Origin: Leptospiraceae bacterium
Lineage (GTDB): Bacteria > Spirochaetota > Leptospiria > Leptospirales > Leptospiraceae
Assembly: GCA_016711485.1 (NCBI GenBank)
Contig: JADJSX010000024.1
Coordinates: 310,001-374,000, forward strand
Direction of reading: 5' to 3'
DNA: 64,000 bases
Shown piece after piece: positions 17,807-26,571 of this stretch (the first letter of the stretch is position 1; each line of letters starts with the position of its first letter). The notes under the pieces are model-generated. The model was not told the DNA's origin. It ran no database searches and saw nothing but the letters and a program-made list of their open reading frames with translations. The position numbers were made by a program, and so were the translations under genes.

Positions 17807-18730
17807 TTGAAAGTATTTAGCAATATTTCGGAAATTGAAAAAGAGATAGAAGGCGGTTCGGTAATAACGCTTGGAAATTTTGATGGAATTCATCTAGGGC
17901 ACTTGTCATTGATAAAAAGGCTTAAAGAAGTTTCCAAAATCAAAAATCTTCCTTCCATTTTAGTTACCTATTTTCCTAACCCTGCTATAGTACTTGGGAA
18001 AAACAAATCTCTAAAAACTGTATACAGCGAAGAAATCAAAAAGGAAATCATTGAAACTTTTTCAATTGATATGCTTCTCACAATTCCATTTACGCAGGAA
18101 TTTTCCGGGATGCACGCTTATGAATTCACCAAAAGTATTTTGGTGGATAGATTAAAAGCACATCACATTATTATTGGTTTCAATCATTTTTTCGGAAAAG
18201 GCAGACAGGGTGACTTTGTATTTTTACAATCACATGCCGAAGAATTTGATTATAGTGTAGAAAAAATAGATCAAGTATACGCTAAGGATGAGCCAGTGTC
18301 TAGTTCTAAAATAAGAACTTTAATTCAGAGTGGTGACGTGACTAAAGCCAAAGAATTATTAACCCGTCCTGTTATAATTCGAGGTAAAGTAGTAGAGGGA
18401 CATAAACGAGGTCGCCAGATTGGTTTCCCTACCGCCAACATCCAATTATCCGGTGATAGTTTAATTCCTTCCCAAGGTGTATATGCGGTTTATATCTTAT
18501 TAGGCGGAGTTAAACACAAAGCGATGCTTAATATCGGTAACAATCCTACATTTGGAAATCAAAATCAATCAATCGAGGCTCATATCTTTGATTTTCAATC
18601 GGACATATATGGAAAAATTATCGATTGTTGGTTTATAGAACGTATCCGCGACGAAAAAAAATTCAACGGTATAGAAGAACTCAAACAACAACTTTCGGAA
18701 GATGCAAATACTTGTAAATCATTGCTGTAA
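17807..18730 (+). CDS. ribF: Bifunctional riboflavin kinase / FAD synthetase
   Basis: A 307-residue protein of usual RibF length, converting riboflavin to FMN and FMN to FAD. The N-terminal adenylyltransferase half has VITLGNFDGIHLGH (nucleotidyltransferase HxGH-like motif), IIGFNHFFGKGRQGD and SSSKIRTLI. The C-terminal kinase half has GHKRGRQIGFPTANI and a NIGNNPTFG segment. The start is a TTG at 17807 with AAAAAGGGA upstream; no suitable ATG precedes the first strand MKVFSN. It reads divergently from the exported protein at 17708. Confidence 0.93.
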   Translation: MKVFSNISEIEKEIEGGSVITLGNFDGIHLGHLSLIKRLKEVSKIKNLPSILVTYFPNPAIVLGKNKSLKTVYSEEIKKEIIETFSIDMLLTIPFTQEFSGMHAYEFTKSILVDRLKAHHIIIGFNHFFGKGRQGDFVFLQSHAEEFDYSVEKIDQVYAKDEPVSSSKIRTLIQSGDVTKAKELLTRPVIIRGKVVEGHKRGRQIGFPTANIQLSGDSLIPSQGVYAVYILLGGVKHKAMLNIGNNPTFGNQNQSIEAHIFDFQSDIYGKIIDCWFIERIRDEKKFNGIEELKQQLSEDANTCKSLL

Positions 18731-18800
18731 ATTTTTTCTGTAAACTTACAATTTGATCGGCTTGCGCAGTCGGGTCCTTATTTACAAGTTTCGTGTTTTC

Positions 18801-18830
18801 CCAGACTACAAATTACGTAAAGTAGTCTGG
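18801..18830. terminator. Hairpin downstream of ribF
   Basis: CCAGACTAC and GTAGTCTGG pair over 9 bp around a 12-nt loop. They are flanked by TTTTC on the left and AAAAG on the right, so the stem can extend with a bulge. It lies 70 bp past the ribF stop between convergent genes and may terminate transcription from the right, since no T-run follows on the plus strand. Confidence 0.45.
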
Positions 18831-18865
18831 AAAAGTGAATTACAAAAAATTTTAATTCGAGAAAT

Positions 18866-18970
18866 TATACCAAAAGTAAATACCTACTCGTTTTAAATTG
18901 AACTATATTTTTGGCGTTTGGGAATACCCAATTTTTTACAAATTGGGTAATTACTTTTGGCAAAGGGTAT
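18866..18970. repeat. Dispersed repeat family B mosaic, with convergent-gene hairpin
   Basis: It contains the family-B end motif in both directions: ACCAAAAGTAAATACC on the left and GGGTAATTACTTTTGGC on the right. An internal TATTTTTGGCGTTTG is the exact reverse complement of 15 nt of the left terminus of the element at 56369-56520. Inside, ACCCAATTT (18926-18934) and AAATTGGGT (18940-18948) form a 9-bp hairpin, probably serving as terminator for one or both convergent genes. Confidence 0.5.
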
Positions 18971-19758
18971 TATAAACGACAGCCTGGATTTTTTCCTTTT
19001 GCTTTTGCTTCTTCGTAAAGTTTATTCGCGTCGGGAATTTTTTCGTTGAGTTGTTTCATACGAGTTTCATCGGAGGGGTGAGTCGACATTATCTCCATTG
19101 GTTTAGATCCACCCATAGCACTCATATTTTTCCAAAGTTCAATACTTTCTTTCGGGTCAAATCCTGCTTTTGCCATATATTCAAGACCGAGTATATCGGC
19201 TTCACTTTCATGTTTACGAGAAAATGGAAGCATAAAACCGATATTAGCCCCTGCACCTACCGCACCCATAACAGCTTTGTTATTTTTCGTAGCCGCACCG
19301 ATTGCGCCCATTCCTTTGTTCATAATTTGACCGTCTGACATTCTTTCTGCGCCGTGGCGTGCAAGAACGTGAGCTACTTCATGTCCCATTACAGCGGCTA
19401 ATTGTCCGCTAGTCTTAGCTACCGGCAAAATTCCAGTATGAACGCCTATTTTTCCACCGGGTAGTGCAAATGCGTTAGCCGAGTTTTCTCGAAAAACAAC
19501 AACTTCCCAAGCTGCTACACCTGTATCATCTTCGATTTCTTTTAGGATTGCATTCGCAATACATTTTACGTATGTATTTTCTCTTGCTCCTGTTTCAATC
19601 GGAGTTTTTGTTTTAAGTTCAGTGAATGCTTCTTCTCCCATTTTGTTCATCTCGGGATCTTTGATTAAAATGATTCTACTTCTTCCTGTTGGGGATGTCG
19701 CACAAGAAGAAACCAAACTAACGAATAAAAATAAATTAAATATATTAAGGTATCTCAT
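18970..19758 (-). CDS. M48-family zinc metalloprotease, lipoprotein
   Basis: A 262-residue protein. Its N-terminal signal ends in a lipobox LVSSC (Cys19), so it is probably membrane-tethered outside the cytoplasm. The zinc site is GHEVAHVLARH with His126, Glu127 and His130; the third ligand is expected in HESEADILGLEYM. The size and fold match the Oma1/LoiP/BepA-like short M48 proteases that degrade misfolded outer-membrane proteins. GAGANIGFMLPFSRKHE is a conserved family segment. It stands alone, convergent with ribF. Confidence 0.88.
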   Translation of the reverse strand: MRYLNIFNLFLFVSLVSSCATSPTGRSRIILIKDPEMNKMGEEAFTELKTKTPIETGARENTYVKCIANAILKEIEDDTGVAAWEVVVFRENSANAFALPGGKIGVHTGILPVAKTSGQLAAVMGHEVAHVLARHGAERMSDGQIMNKGMGAIGAATKNNKAVMGAVGAGANIGFMLPFSRKHESEADILGLEYMAKAGFDPKESIELWKNMSAMGGSKPMEIMSTHPSDETRMKQLNEKIPDANKLYEEAKAKGKNPGCRL

Positions 19759-19875
19759 AAAGTTACACTTGAAAAAAATAACTATTTTGGAAAGGAAAAA
19801 ATTCTTACCTTCTTGACAAAAATATATACTACATAAATAGTAAGTAAAAATATTATTCTGAAAAAGGATACTTTT

Positions 19876-20397
19876 ATGGCTAAGAAAATTGTTTTTGTCC
19901 TTATAGGACTGGTGGCGCTGCTATTACTTATTCCGGCCTTTATGAAGCCAGAGTTTCGTATCGAACGGTCGATCGAAATTGCAAAACCCGCGGAAGTTGT
20001 TTTTCCCTATATTGCCGACTTTACAAAGTGGAAGGATTGGAGTCATTGGTCAAATACTGATCCCGAACAAAAGTTAATCATCACTGGAACACCAGGAGAA
20101 ATTGGGCATAGGATGGAATGGGATGGTAAAATTAATGGAAAAGGAAACCAGACTGTTACAAATATTGTATCAAACCAGTCTGTTGCATCAAACCTTATTT
20201 TTACGGAACCAAATACAATGGAATCGATTGCAACGTTAGAACTTAAATCCATTCCCAATGGAACTAAAGTAACTTGGTCAAATGAGGGTAAACTTGATTA
20301 TCCGATTGGAAGACTTTTTGGTCCTTTCTTAGACGGGATGGTTGGACCTGACTTTGAAAAAGGTCTTACTAATCTTAAAAATTTAGCCGAGAGATAA
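19876..20397 (+). CDS. SRPBCC (polyketide cyclase/START-like) family protein, membrane-anchored
   Basis: A 173-residue protein. Residues 4-22 form a TM or signal segment (IVFVLIGLVALLLLIPAFM). Then comes a START-like fold: FRIERSIEIAKPAEVVFPYIADFTKWKDWSHW, GIGHRM-like GEIGHRMEWDGK and the closing helix region FEKGLTNLKNLAER. Such proteins bind hydrophobic ligands in a cavity; no ligand can be named. A ribosome-binding AAAAGGA lies before the ATG. dinB follows 68 bp later after a strong hairpin, so they are probably separate transcripts. Confidence 0.75.
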   Translation: MAKKIVFVLIGLVALLLLIPAFMKPEFRIERSIEIAKPAEVVFPYIADFTKWKDWSHWSNTDPEQKLIITGTPGEIGHRMEWDGKINGKGNQTVTNIVSNQSVASNLIFTEPNTMESIATLELKSIPNGTKVTWSNEGKLDYPIGRLFGPFLDGMVGPDFEKGLTNLKNLAER

Positions 20398-20406
20398 AAA
20401 ATAAGG

Positions 20407-20449
20407 GATTGTGTGGAAAGTCACTCAGTGACCACCTTTTTACACAATC
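20407..20449 (+). promoter_or_regulatory. Two-tier hairpin between SRPBCC gene and dinB
   Basis: GATTGTGT (20407-20414) pairs with ACACAATC (20442-20449). Inside, GTCAC (20420-20424) pairs with GTGAC (20428-20432), with GGAAA opposite CTTTTT between the two stems. The right arm ends 16 nt before the dinB ATG and could mask or shape its translation start. It could also be a terminator of the upstream gene or a palindromic repressor site. Confidence 0.5.
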
Positions 20450-20465
20450 TCCTACTTCAATAAAA

Positions 20466-21539
20466 ATGCGAATTAGAAAAATAATCCATATCGATATGGA
20501 TGCATTCTATGCAAGTGTAGAACAGAGAGATTTTCCCGAATACAGAGGCAAACCAGTAGTTGTCGGTGGAAATCCTAATAGCCGATCTGTTGTATCAACT
20601 GCTAGTTATGAAGCACGTAAGTTTGGGATTCATTCCGCCATGCCTACTTCAAAAGCAAAACGCCTCTGCCCACATGGCATTTTTGTTTATCCCCGATTTT
20701 CTGTTTATAAAGAAGTTTCCCGACAAGTAAATAAAATTTTCCATGAATTTACTGATTTAGTCGAACCACTTTCTTTAGACGAAGCTTACTTAGATGTAAC
20801 GGAAAACAAAAAAGGTATAACAAGCGCTACACAAGTTGCCAAACTAATCAAACAAAGAATTTTTGAAGTAACAAAGCTAAGTTCTTCCGCAGGTGTAGCC
20901 GCAATTAAATTCATTGCCAAAATTGCTTCCGGTATGAATAAACCGAACGGGTTAACTGTGATTACTCCCGAAGAGGCAGAAAAATTTTTAGAAGAATTAG
21001 CGATTGGAAAATTTTATGGAATAGGGGAAGCTACTGAAAAAAAAATGCTCTCCCTAGGAATTAAAACTGGCAAAAATTTAAAAGAATTTACTCAGAGTGA
21101 ATTGATTCGGCATTTTGGAAAATCAGGTTCTTTTTATTTTAATATTGTAAGAGGATTGGATTTTAGAGAAGTAGAACCCTACCGATCTCGGAAGTCTATT
21201 GGTGCAGAAAATACTTTTTCTGTGGATATATTAGAATTATCCGCTATTCATGCCGAACTGGAAGATATCGCAGACGTACTTTGGGATCGAGTAGAACGCC
21301 TAGACTCTAAGGGAAAAACTCTAACTCTCAAAGTAAAATATGAAGATTTTGAATCAATTACTCGTAGTATTAGCTTTAAAAACTACATCGACTCCAAAGA
21401 ATTCATCCTAAAATTCGGAAAAGAGTTACTTTCAAATACGCAAGCAGGAAAACGAAAAGTTCGACTTTTAGGTTTAAGTGTTTCAAATCTTTTTTCGGAA
21501 GATGATATTGAAATAAATCAACTCAAATTTTCTTTCTAA
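20466..21539 (+). CDS. dinB: DNA polymerase IV (Y family)
   Basis: A 357-residue protein, normal Pol IV length, performing translesion synthesis. The start MRIRKIIHIDMDAFYASVEQ carries the catalytic Asp10 and backbone-binding residues. Further motifs are STASYEARKFGIHSAMP, EPLSLDEAYLDVT with the Asp-Glu catalytic pair, GVAAIKFIAKIASGMNKPNG and a helix-hairpin-helix region KFYGIGEATEKKMLSLGI. An in-frame codon at 20409 would add 19 unrelated residues through a hairpin, so ATG 20466 is preferred. The protein ends in DDIEINQLKFSF with a possible clamp-binding QLKFSF. No good ribosome-binding site is visible. Confidence 0.93.
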   Translation: MRIRKIIHIDMDAFYASVEQRDFPEYRGKPVVVGGNPNSRSVVSTASYEARKFGIHSAMPTSKAKRLCPHGIFVYPRFSVYKEVSRQVNKIFHEFTDLVEPLSLDEAYLDVTENKKGITSATQVAKLIKQRIFEVTKLSSSAGVAAIKFIAKIASGMNKPNGLTVITPEEAEKFLEELAIGKFYGIGEATEKKMLSLGIKTGKNLKEFTQSELIRHFGKSGSFYFNIVRGLDFREVEPYRSRKSIGAENTFSVDILELSAIHAELEDIADVLWDRVERLDSKGKTLTLKVKYEDFESITRSISFKNYIDSKEFILKFGKELLSNTQAGKRKVRLLGLSVSNLFSEDDIEINQLKFSF

Positions 21540-21719
21540 ATAACCTAAATCCCTCGTAAGCCCAATGGAATTGAAATGGAATAAACACGAATGTAAAAAT
21601 TAGGTTTATTAGAAGAATTAAGGAATTGATTTAACTGTTTCTATCTGGATATGGCTATCCTCGGGACTTTTTTGTTTTGTTGCTAGTTTTTGTTTTTTTC
21701 TGGTCTTTTCTTATTTTTG

Positions 21720-22220
21720 CTATACTTTGATATGATACCCGCGTGCAAAGTTAAACGAAGTCCTTTCTAGTAGTAGAAAAACCCCCATATCTAAGTTGGG
21801 GATCATAGGAACTATTTTGTTCAACCCAGCTTCTACGAGAGTGCGCCACATATTCACGAGGTCTAGTTTCAGTAAAAAGACAAACAACCAGCAACGAGAT
21901 TTCCCAAAAGCGAGAGCCAGTTCCCCAAGTTCAATCCAGTCTTCATTTTTAGGAGTAAAGTTAACCTTTTTCAAGTTCAGATATCGTTCTTGGTATGAAG
22001 TTTTCAATTTCTCCGGTTCGGGAATCATGCCAGAGTGGGTAACAGGACGAAACCGCCGAAGGAGGCTATGAAGGTATCCTGCGGTATTACTTTTAAACTT
22101 TTTTGTTTTTAGTCGAAAATCGTTGTATAAAAAATCGGGAATCAGGAGAGTTGAGGTGCTGTTCTCTTCTAGGTGAATATTTTTTCTAATGAACGTATTT
22201 TTATTTTGAAAGTATATCAT
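21720..22220 (-). CDS. DUF1564 protein (Leptospira-specific paralogous family)
   Basis: A 166-residue protein. The central block WIELGELALAFGKSRCWLFVFLLKLDLVNMW and the tail FLLLERTSFNFARGYHIKV are the hallmark of DUF1564, which I know only from Leptospira, where many copies occur per genome. An N-terminal part STLLIPDFLYNDFRLKTKKF and the LHSLLRRFRPVTHSG segment also fit. The function is unknown; the small, basic and multicopy nature suggests a DNA-associated or mobile role, which is speculation. The gene is transcribed towards dinB. Confidence 0.85.
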   Translation of the reverse strand: MIYFQNKNTFIRKNIHLEENSTSTLLIPDFLYNDFRLKTKKFKSNTAGYLHSLLRRFRPVTHSGMIPEPEKLKTSYQERYLNLKKVNFTPKNEDWIELGELALAFGKSRCWLFVFLLKLDLVNMWRTLVEAGLNKIVPMIPNLDMGVFLLLERTSFNFARGYHIKV

Positions 22221-22729
22221 ATTATTATTAGGTCGAAAAAAGAATAAATGTGCGCAAAAAATTGAACTTTTTTAAAAATAATTAACTCACCTTACGCTAT
22301 CGCTATTATCATTTCTTTCTTAAAAAAAAATGATTGAGTTCGGGTGAGCCGAGCGTCCAATATACAATATGAAAAAAAGTTTGCGATTCAAACAAGGTTT
22401 CATTTTTTTTTGCGGTGGTAAATATAGAGTTTCCCCTCATCCTTGGAATTTTCTGCAACAATTCTAAAATTACAATTAAATACAAATAAAATGATACATA
22501 TTAGATTTGAATATTTCAGTATAATTCTGAATTTTTTCCTCTTAAGTTATAGATTAAAACAAGGTTATACATATTCGAAGAAAAAGTTTCTGTAGGTGAT
22601 TATCGATAAGTGGAAATAGCTCAAATCAGGCTAGGAAGAAGAAAATAAAAAATTTTTTATAAGTAATCTATGATAAACTAATTGAAAAAATTTATACGGA
22701 TGCAAAATTGTGGACGTAAAAATAGTAGA
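22221..22729. other. 509-bp intergenic region with a family A repeat end
   Basis: At 22282-22310, read on the minus strand, there is AATAGCGATAGCGTAAGGTGAGTTAA, identical to the right end of the family A copy at 30910-31010; the rest of that element is absent. The remainder is AT-rich with no convincing ORF, hairpin or promoter. Confidence 0.45.
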
Positions 22730-23857
22730 TTAATGAATTACTCCTGCCCAATCCAAAATTCCTTTTGTTAATTCCATGATTTTAATCCCAGAAATTTCTT
22801 TTGGCCGATCTATATTTTTTACGAGTTGAATTGCTTCAATATTTTTCACTCTTTCTTCGAAATATTTTAAGTTAGGACTAAGAGTATCGTTTGAGGTGTT
22901 TACTTCGAATGCGGATACTACTGATTTTCCTTTTGTTACAATAAAATTAACTTCTCTTTTTTCTCTATCTCTGAAAAAATAAAGTCCCCAGTTTACGCCT
23001 GTTTTATCTTGTCTCCAGTTGCAGGTTTTTAAAATGGTAGACGCTACAACATTTTCAAGTTTTTGTGCAGGTTCGTAAGCTGATGCACAATCATAAAAGT
23101 AGACTTTAAATTCTTTGCGGATACTTCTGTTAAACCCCTTTGAGTAAGGCATAACGATAAAAACTAAGTATAATCTCTCTAGAAGTTCTATCCAAGATTT
23201 TACAGTCACAGAGGAAACGGAAATGTCTTTAGCTAGATTTGAAAAATTAATCAGCTGACCTACACGTTCGCGTAATAATTCGATTAGTAGTTGCATTCCT
23301 CGAAGAGAATTGGATTTACTTAAGTCGCGCAGATCTTCTTGTAATACTAAATCAAATCGGTTGTTTCTAAGTCTTTCAGAATTTTCTGGATTTAAAAATG
23401 CTTCTGGAAATCCACCTGTCTCTAATAATCTATCTAAATGCTCAGACGGACTTAGTTTAGGCAAAAAGCTATTAGCCTCAATTAAATCAATCGGGTGTAA
23501 CCGGTAATGAAAAAAACGGCCGGCCAATGCATCTCCTTGTTTTCGAAATGAATCTAATCTTGCACTACTTGTTACTAGAATGGGGGGTTTGTTTTTGAAT
23601 TCGTCTGCGATTCCTTTGAGGAAATTTTTCCACTTGGGATATTTATGAAGTTCATCTAACACAACAAGAGAAGCTGACTTTGGCCATGCAATGTCGCGAA
23701 TGATCTTCTGGTCTTTTCGAATATCCCAGCTTAAATAAACTCCGTCCTTGCCTGCTAATTCTCGAGTGAGAGTTGTTTTACCGCATTGCCTCGCCCCAGA
23801 AAGAATAATCATTTTCTCTCTTGTATCTTTTATTATACTTTCAAATAAATATCTCAT
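22730..23857 (-). CDS. AAA_14 / DUF4143 family ATPase
   Basis: A 375-residue protein. The Walker A motif is SGARQCGKTTL (residues 20-30) and the Walker B is LVVLDELHKY near 66-75. ILVTSSARLDSFRKQGDALAGRFFHYRLHPIDLIE is the typical AAA_14 sensor region. The C-terminal half is DUF4143, with a winged-helix-like segment (LAKDISVSSVTVKSWIELLERLYLVF) and a PD-(D/E)XK-like end (YFFRDREKREVNFIV, SAFEVNTS). These proteins are frequent in accessory DNA and their role is poorly known. It is divergent from thrS with a 150-bp spacer holding both promoters. Confidence 0.85.
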   Translation of the reverse strand: MRYLFESIIKDTREKMIILSGARQCGKTTLTRELAGKDGVYLSWDIRKDQKIIRDIAWPKSASLVVLDELHKYPKWKNFLKGIADEFKNKPPILVTSSARLDSFRKQGDALAGRFFHYRLHPIDLIEANSFLPKLSPSEHLDRLLETGGFPEAFLNPENSERLRNNRFDLVLQEDLRDLSKSNSLRGMQLLIELLRERVGQLINFSNLAKDISVSSVTVKSWIELLERLYLVFIVMPYSKGFNRSIRKEFKVYFYDCASAYEPAQKLENVVASTILKTCNWRQDKTGVNWGLYFFRDREKREVNFIVTKGKSVVSAFEVNTSNDTLSPNLKYFEERVKNIEAIQLVKNIDRPKEISGIKIMELTKGILDWAGVIH

Positions 23858-24007
23858 AAGACAATTTTAAACGATAATTTAATTCTGTCATTATGAATTT
23901 AAAGTATCATTTAAAACTGTCATGCTTAAATTCTATGAAAAATTGCTGCAAGTAGCAATGTATGGAAAATCACTTGCCGAGAGCCTGTTTTTTGAAATTC
24001 TGGAAGA

Positions 24008-25924
24008 ATGAGCCAAATACAAATTACATTACCAGACGGAAATATTAAAGAAGTAGAAAAAGGAACTCTTGTTTCTGACTTTGTTTCTAAAATGAGCATT
24101 TCATTAGCTAAGGCTGCCCTTGCAGCGAAGGTAGATGGAGTAGAGGTAGATTTATCTTATCCTCTAGAGAAAAATTCTCGAATAGAAATTCTTACCTATG
24201 CAACTAAAGAAGGTAAGGAAGTATTTCATCATTCCTCGGCTCATTTACTAGGGATGGCAGTGCAACGTCTTTGGCCTGACGCATTATTGACTGTGGGTCC
24301 GGTAGTGGAATCTGGTCCTGGATTTTTTTATTATGATATTGATTTTCCTTCCGTGACAATTACACCAGAAGACTTAGTAAAGATTGAAAAAGAAATGGAG
24401 AAAATTGTAAAAGATAATCTTCCCGTTAAACGCACGGTTCTTACAAAAGACGAAGCAATTAAAAAATTCACCGAGATGGGTGAAAAATATAAAATTGAAC
24501 TTATCTCTGGATTTGACTCTGATACAGTATCATTATATGGACAAGGCGAATGGTTTGACCTTTGCCGTGGCCCGCATGTGCCTAATACTGGTTTGCTCAA
24601 AGCATTTAAACTAACGGCTATCTCAGGCGCGTATTGGAAGGCTAACAAGGATAACGCGATGCTCCAAAGAATCTACGGAGTTTCTTTTCCTTCCAAAAAA
24701 GAATTAGACGAATATTTATTTATGATCGAAGAAGCAAAAAAAAGAGATCATAGAAAACTCGGAAAGGAAATGGATTTATTTTCCTTCCAAGACGATGCGC
24801 CCGGATTTCCATTCTGGCATCCAAAAGGAACAATTGTATGGAATAATCTAGCCAACTTCATTCGCTCCGAATGTACAAAACGCGGGTATCATGAAATCAA
24901 AACTCCAGCGATTTTAAATTCAGATCTTTGGAAACGAAGTGGTCACTGGGATAATTTCAAAGAGAATATGTATTTTACCGAGATCGACGAACAAGAGTTT
25001 GCCGTCAAACCAATGAATTGCCCGGGTTGCTCTTTGATCTACAAATACCATATGCATTCCTATAAAGAACTTCCTATACGATATGCGGAATTAGGAACTG
25101 TTCACCGTCACGAATTAAGTGGAGTATTACACGGATTATTTCGAGTAAGAGCGTTTACTCAAGATGATGCGCATATCTACGCTCCGTTAGACAAATTAGA
25201 ATCGGAAGTAATTGACTTAATTGATTTTACTTTTTCCGTTTACAAAAAATTTGGATTCACTGAATTCAAAACATTTATCGCAACCCGTCCAGAAAAATCG
25301 CAAGGTCGTGACGAAGATTGGGAAGAGGCAACTAGTTCTTTAATTAATGCTTTAAAAATAAAAGATATTCCTTTTGGAGTTAAGGAAGGAGAAGGTGCAT
25401 TTTACGGACCTAAGATTGAATTTAACATCAAAGACAGTCTTGGACGTATGTGGCAATGTGGAACAATTCAAATTGATTTTTCAATGCCAGAAAGATTTGA
25501 ACTAGACTACACAGGAAGTGATGGAAAGAAAAAACGTCCAGTAATGATCCACCGTGCAATTTACGGATCACTCGAACGATTCATTGGAATCCTAATCGAA
25601 CACTTCGAAGGTAAATTCCCTTTTTGGATATCGCCTAATCAAATACGAATTCTTACTGTAGCTGAGCCGCATAACGCTTACGCAACCGAACTCAATCAAA
25701 TGTTTCTAACAAAAGGGTTTCGCTCTGAAATAGATATCAGATCTGAGAAAATTGGCTTCAAAATTCGCGATTCCATATTAAAGAAAGCAAACTTTATTTT
25801 AATTTTAGGTGATAAAGAAGTTGAAAGTCGCTCTGTATCCGTTCGGAAAATGGGAGAAGAGAATACTACTACTTATCCGCTAGAAGATTTTATTGTAATG
25901 ATAGAAAAAGAAAAGGACTTATAG
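24008..25924 (+). CDS. thrS: Threonyl-tRNA synthetase
   Basis: A 638-residue protein of normal length, charging tRNA-Thr. Domains are TGS (1-62), the editing SAD domain (about 65-240, with HHSSAHLLGMAVQRLWP), the class II catalytic core (about 245-535) and the anticodon-binding domain (about 540-638). Zinc-site motifs are FAVKPMNCPGCSLIYK and HRHELSGVLHGLFRVRAFTQDDAHI. Motif 3 is RPVMIHRAIYGSLERFIGILIEHFEG. GGAAG lies only a few bases before ATG 24008, a tight spacing, but the protein start fits the TGS domain. No infC or rpmI follows, unlike many bacteria. Confidence 0.96.
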   Translation: MSQIQITLPDGNIKEVEKGTLVSDFVSKMSISLAKAALAAKVDGVEVDLSYPLEKNSRIEILTYATKEGKEVFHHSSAHLLGMAVQRLWPDALLTVGPVVESGPGFFYYDIDFPSVTITPEDLVKIEKEMEKIVKDNLPVKRTVLTKDEAIKKFTEMGEKYKIELISGFDSDTVSLYGQGEWFDLCRGPHVPNTGLLKAFKLTAISGAYWKANKDNAMLQRIYGVSFPSKKELDEYLFMIEEAKKRDHRKLGKEMDLFSFQDDAPGFPFWHPKGTIVWNNLANFIRSECTKRGYHEIKTPAILNSDLWKRSGHWDNFKENMYFTEIDEQEFAVKPMNCPGCSLIYKYHMHSYKELPIRYAELGTVHRHELSGVLHGLFRVRAFTQDDAHIYAPLDKLESEVIDLIDFTFSVYKKFGFTEFKTFIATRPEKSQGRDEDWEEATSSLINALKIKDIPFGVKEGEGAFYGPKIEFNIKDSLGRMWQCGTIQIDFSMPERFELDYTGSDGKKKRPVMIHRAIYGSLERFIGILIEHFEGKFPFWISPNQIRILTVAEPHNAYATELNQMFLTKGFRSEIDIRSEKIGFKIRDSILKKANFILILGDKEVESRSVSVRKMGEENTTTYPLEDFIVMIEKEKDL

Positions 25925-25990
25925 GAGAGGATTTATACCATTTTTCAAAAAGAATTACGTCTTTCAAATTCGGATATGTCCAAATAATAG

Positions 25991-26044
25991 ATACTGATTC
26001 AGTTTTATATATAATCTTGCGCGACGATTAAATAGAATCAGTAT
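25991..26044. repeat. 10-bp perfect inverted repeat after thrS
   Basis: ATACTGATTC (25991-26000) and GAATCAGTAT (26035-26044) are exact reverse complements separated by 34 nt that include TTGCGCGACG. The position, 67 bp after the thrS stop, is compatible with a terminator-like RNA stem, though no T-run follows. It could also mark the ends of a small inserted element. Confidence 0.45.
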
Positions 26045-26229
26045 ATATAGTCCGATTTAGATGCTATGTCTTATTTGACGTAAGAATCCTGAATCGAAAG
26101 AAAATCGGGAAACAAGTTTTCTACGGACCTGATCCCATTCATATTCTAAAAAGTTTTCAGGATATTCTAGATGGAATTAGACTCGAGGAGGCAAATTGTT
26201 GTTTAATATCTCCTGCGGATTTATTCTAA
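26032..26229 (+). pseudogene. Unidentified C-terminal coding remnant
   Basis: An open frame of 65 residues lacking a start codon reads like real protein: YVLFDVRILNRKKIGKQVFY, then GPDPIHILKSFQDILDGIRL and EEANCCLISPADLF before the stop. No family recognised. It could be the surviving end of a lost gene between thrS and the family A repeat. Confidence 0.3.
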
Positions 26230-26284
26230 TTTTTATTTACCGTAAGCCAAAAGTAATTTCCCTTTTGTGATTAACATCAGTTGT

Positions 26285-26474
26285 TAACTGACGTTACGCA
26301 AAAAAGAAAAATTATGAAATTTAAAGCAAAGTTAAGAATATTAGATAAAGCTAATGAATTAATGAATAAGCAGGTTTGGGCGGCAGCCCAAGCGATGCAC
26401 TGAGCGATCGTCGAAGTGTCGCCGATTGCCCCTATCTCTCACATCAACGCGCTTGCGCGTAAGGTGAGTTATTA
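26285..26474 (+). repeat. Dispersed repeat family A, fullest forward copy
   Basis: It runs from AACTGACGTTACGCAAAAAAG to GCGTAAGGTGAGTTATTA. It contains a small ORF (26314-26403, 29 aa) beginning MKFKAKLRILDKANEL and then QVWAAAQAMH. After a stop the frame goes on through EVSPIAPISHINALARKVSY. The minus-strand copy at 63728-63899 has the same ends and a 45-aa version of the ORF (MKFKVKLRILDKANELIKKQ start). This copy has about 11 extra bases (GCACTGAGCGA) that introduce the stop. A CAACGCGC/GCGCGT palindrome lies near the right end. Confidence 0.7.
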
Positions 26475-26527
26475 AATAATTTCAACTAGACTAAATCCTT
26501 ACCTAAAAGATAAAGGAGTGGCTAAGA

Positions 26528-26557
26528 ATGGCTTGCGGATACAAAGAATTAATGTAA
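26528..26557 (+). promoter_or_regulatory. Possible 9-codon leader peptide before the cyclase gene
   Basis: ATG GCT TGC starts a short ORF MACGYKELM ending with TAA at 26557. It has a stronger ribosome-binding site (AAAGGAG, 8 nt upstream) than the cyclase gene itself, which starts 14 nt after the leader stop. It could couple or attenuate cyclase translation. Alternatively the AAAGGAG once served the cyclase frame. Confidence 0.3.
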
Positions 26558-26571
26558 CTGGAGAAATATCG

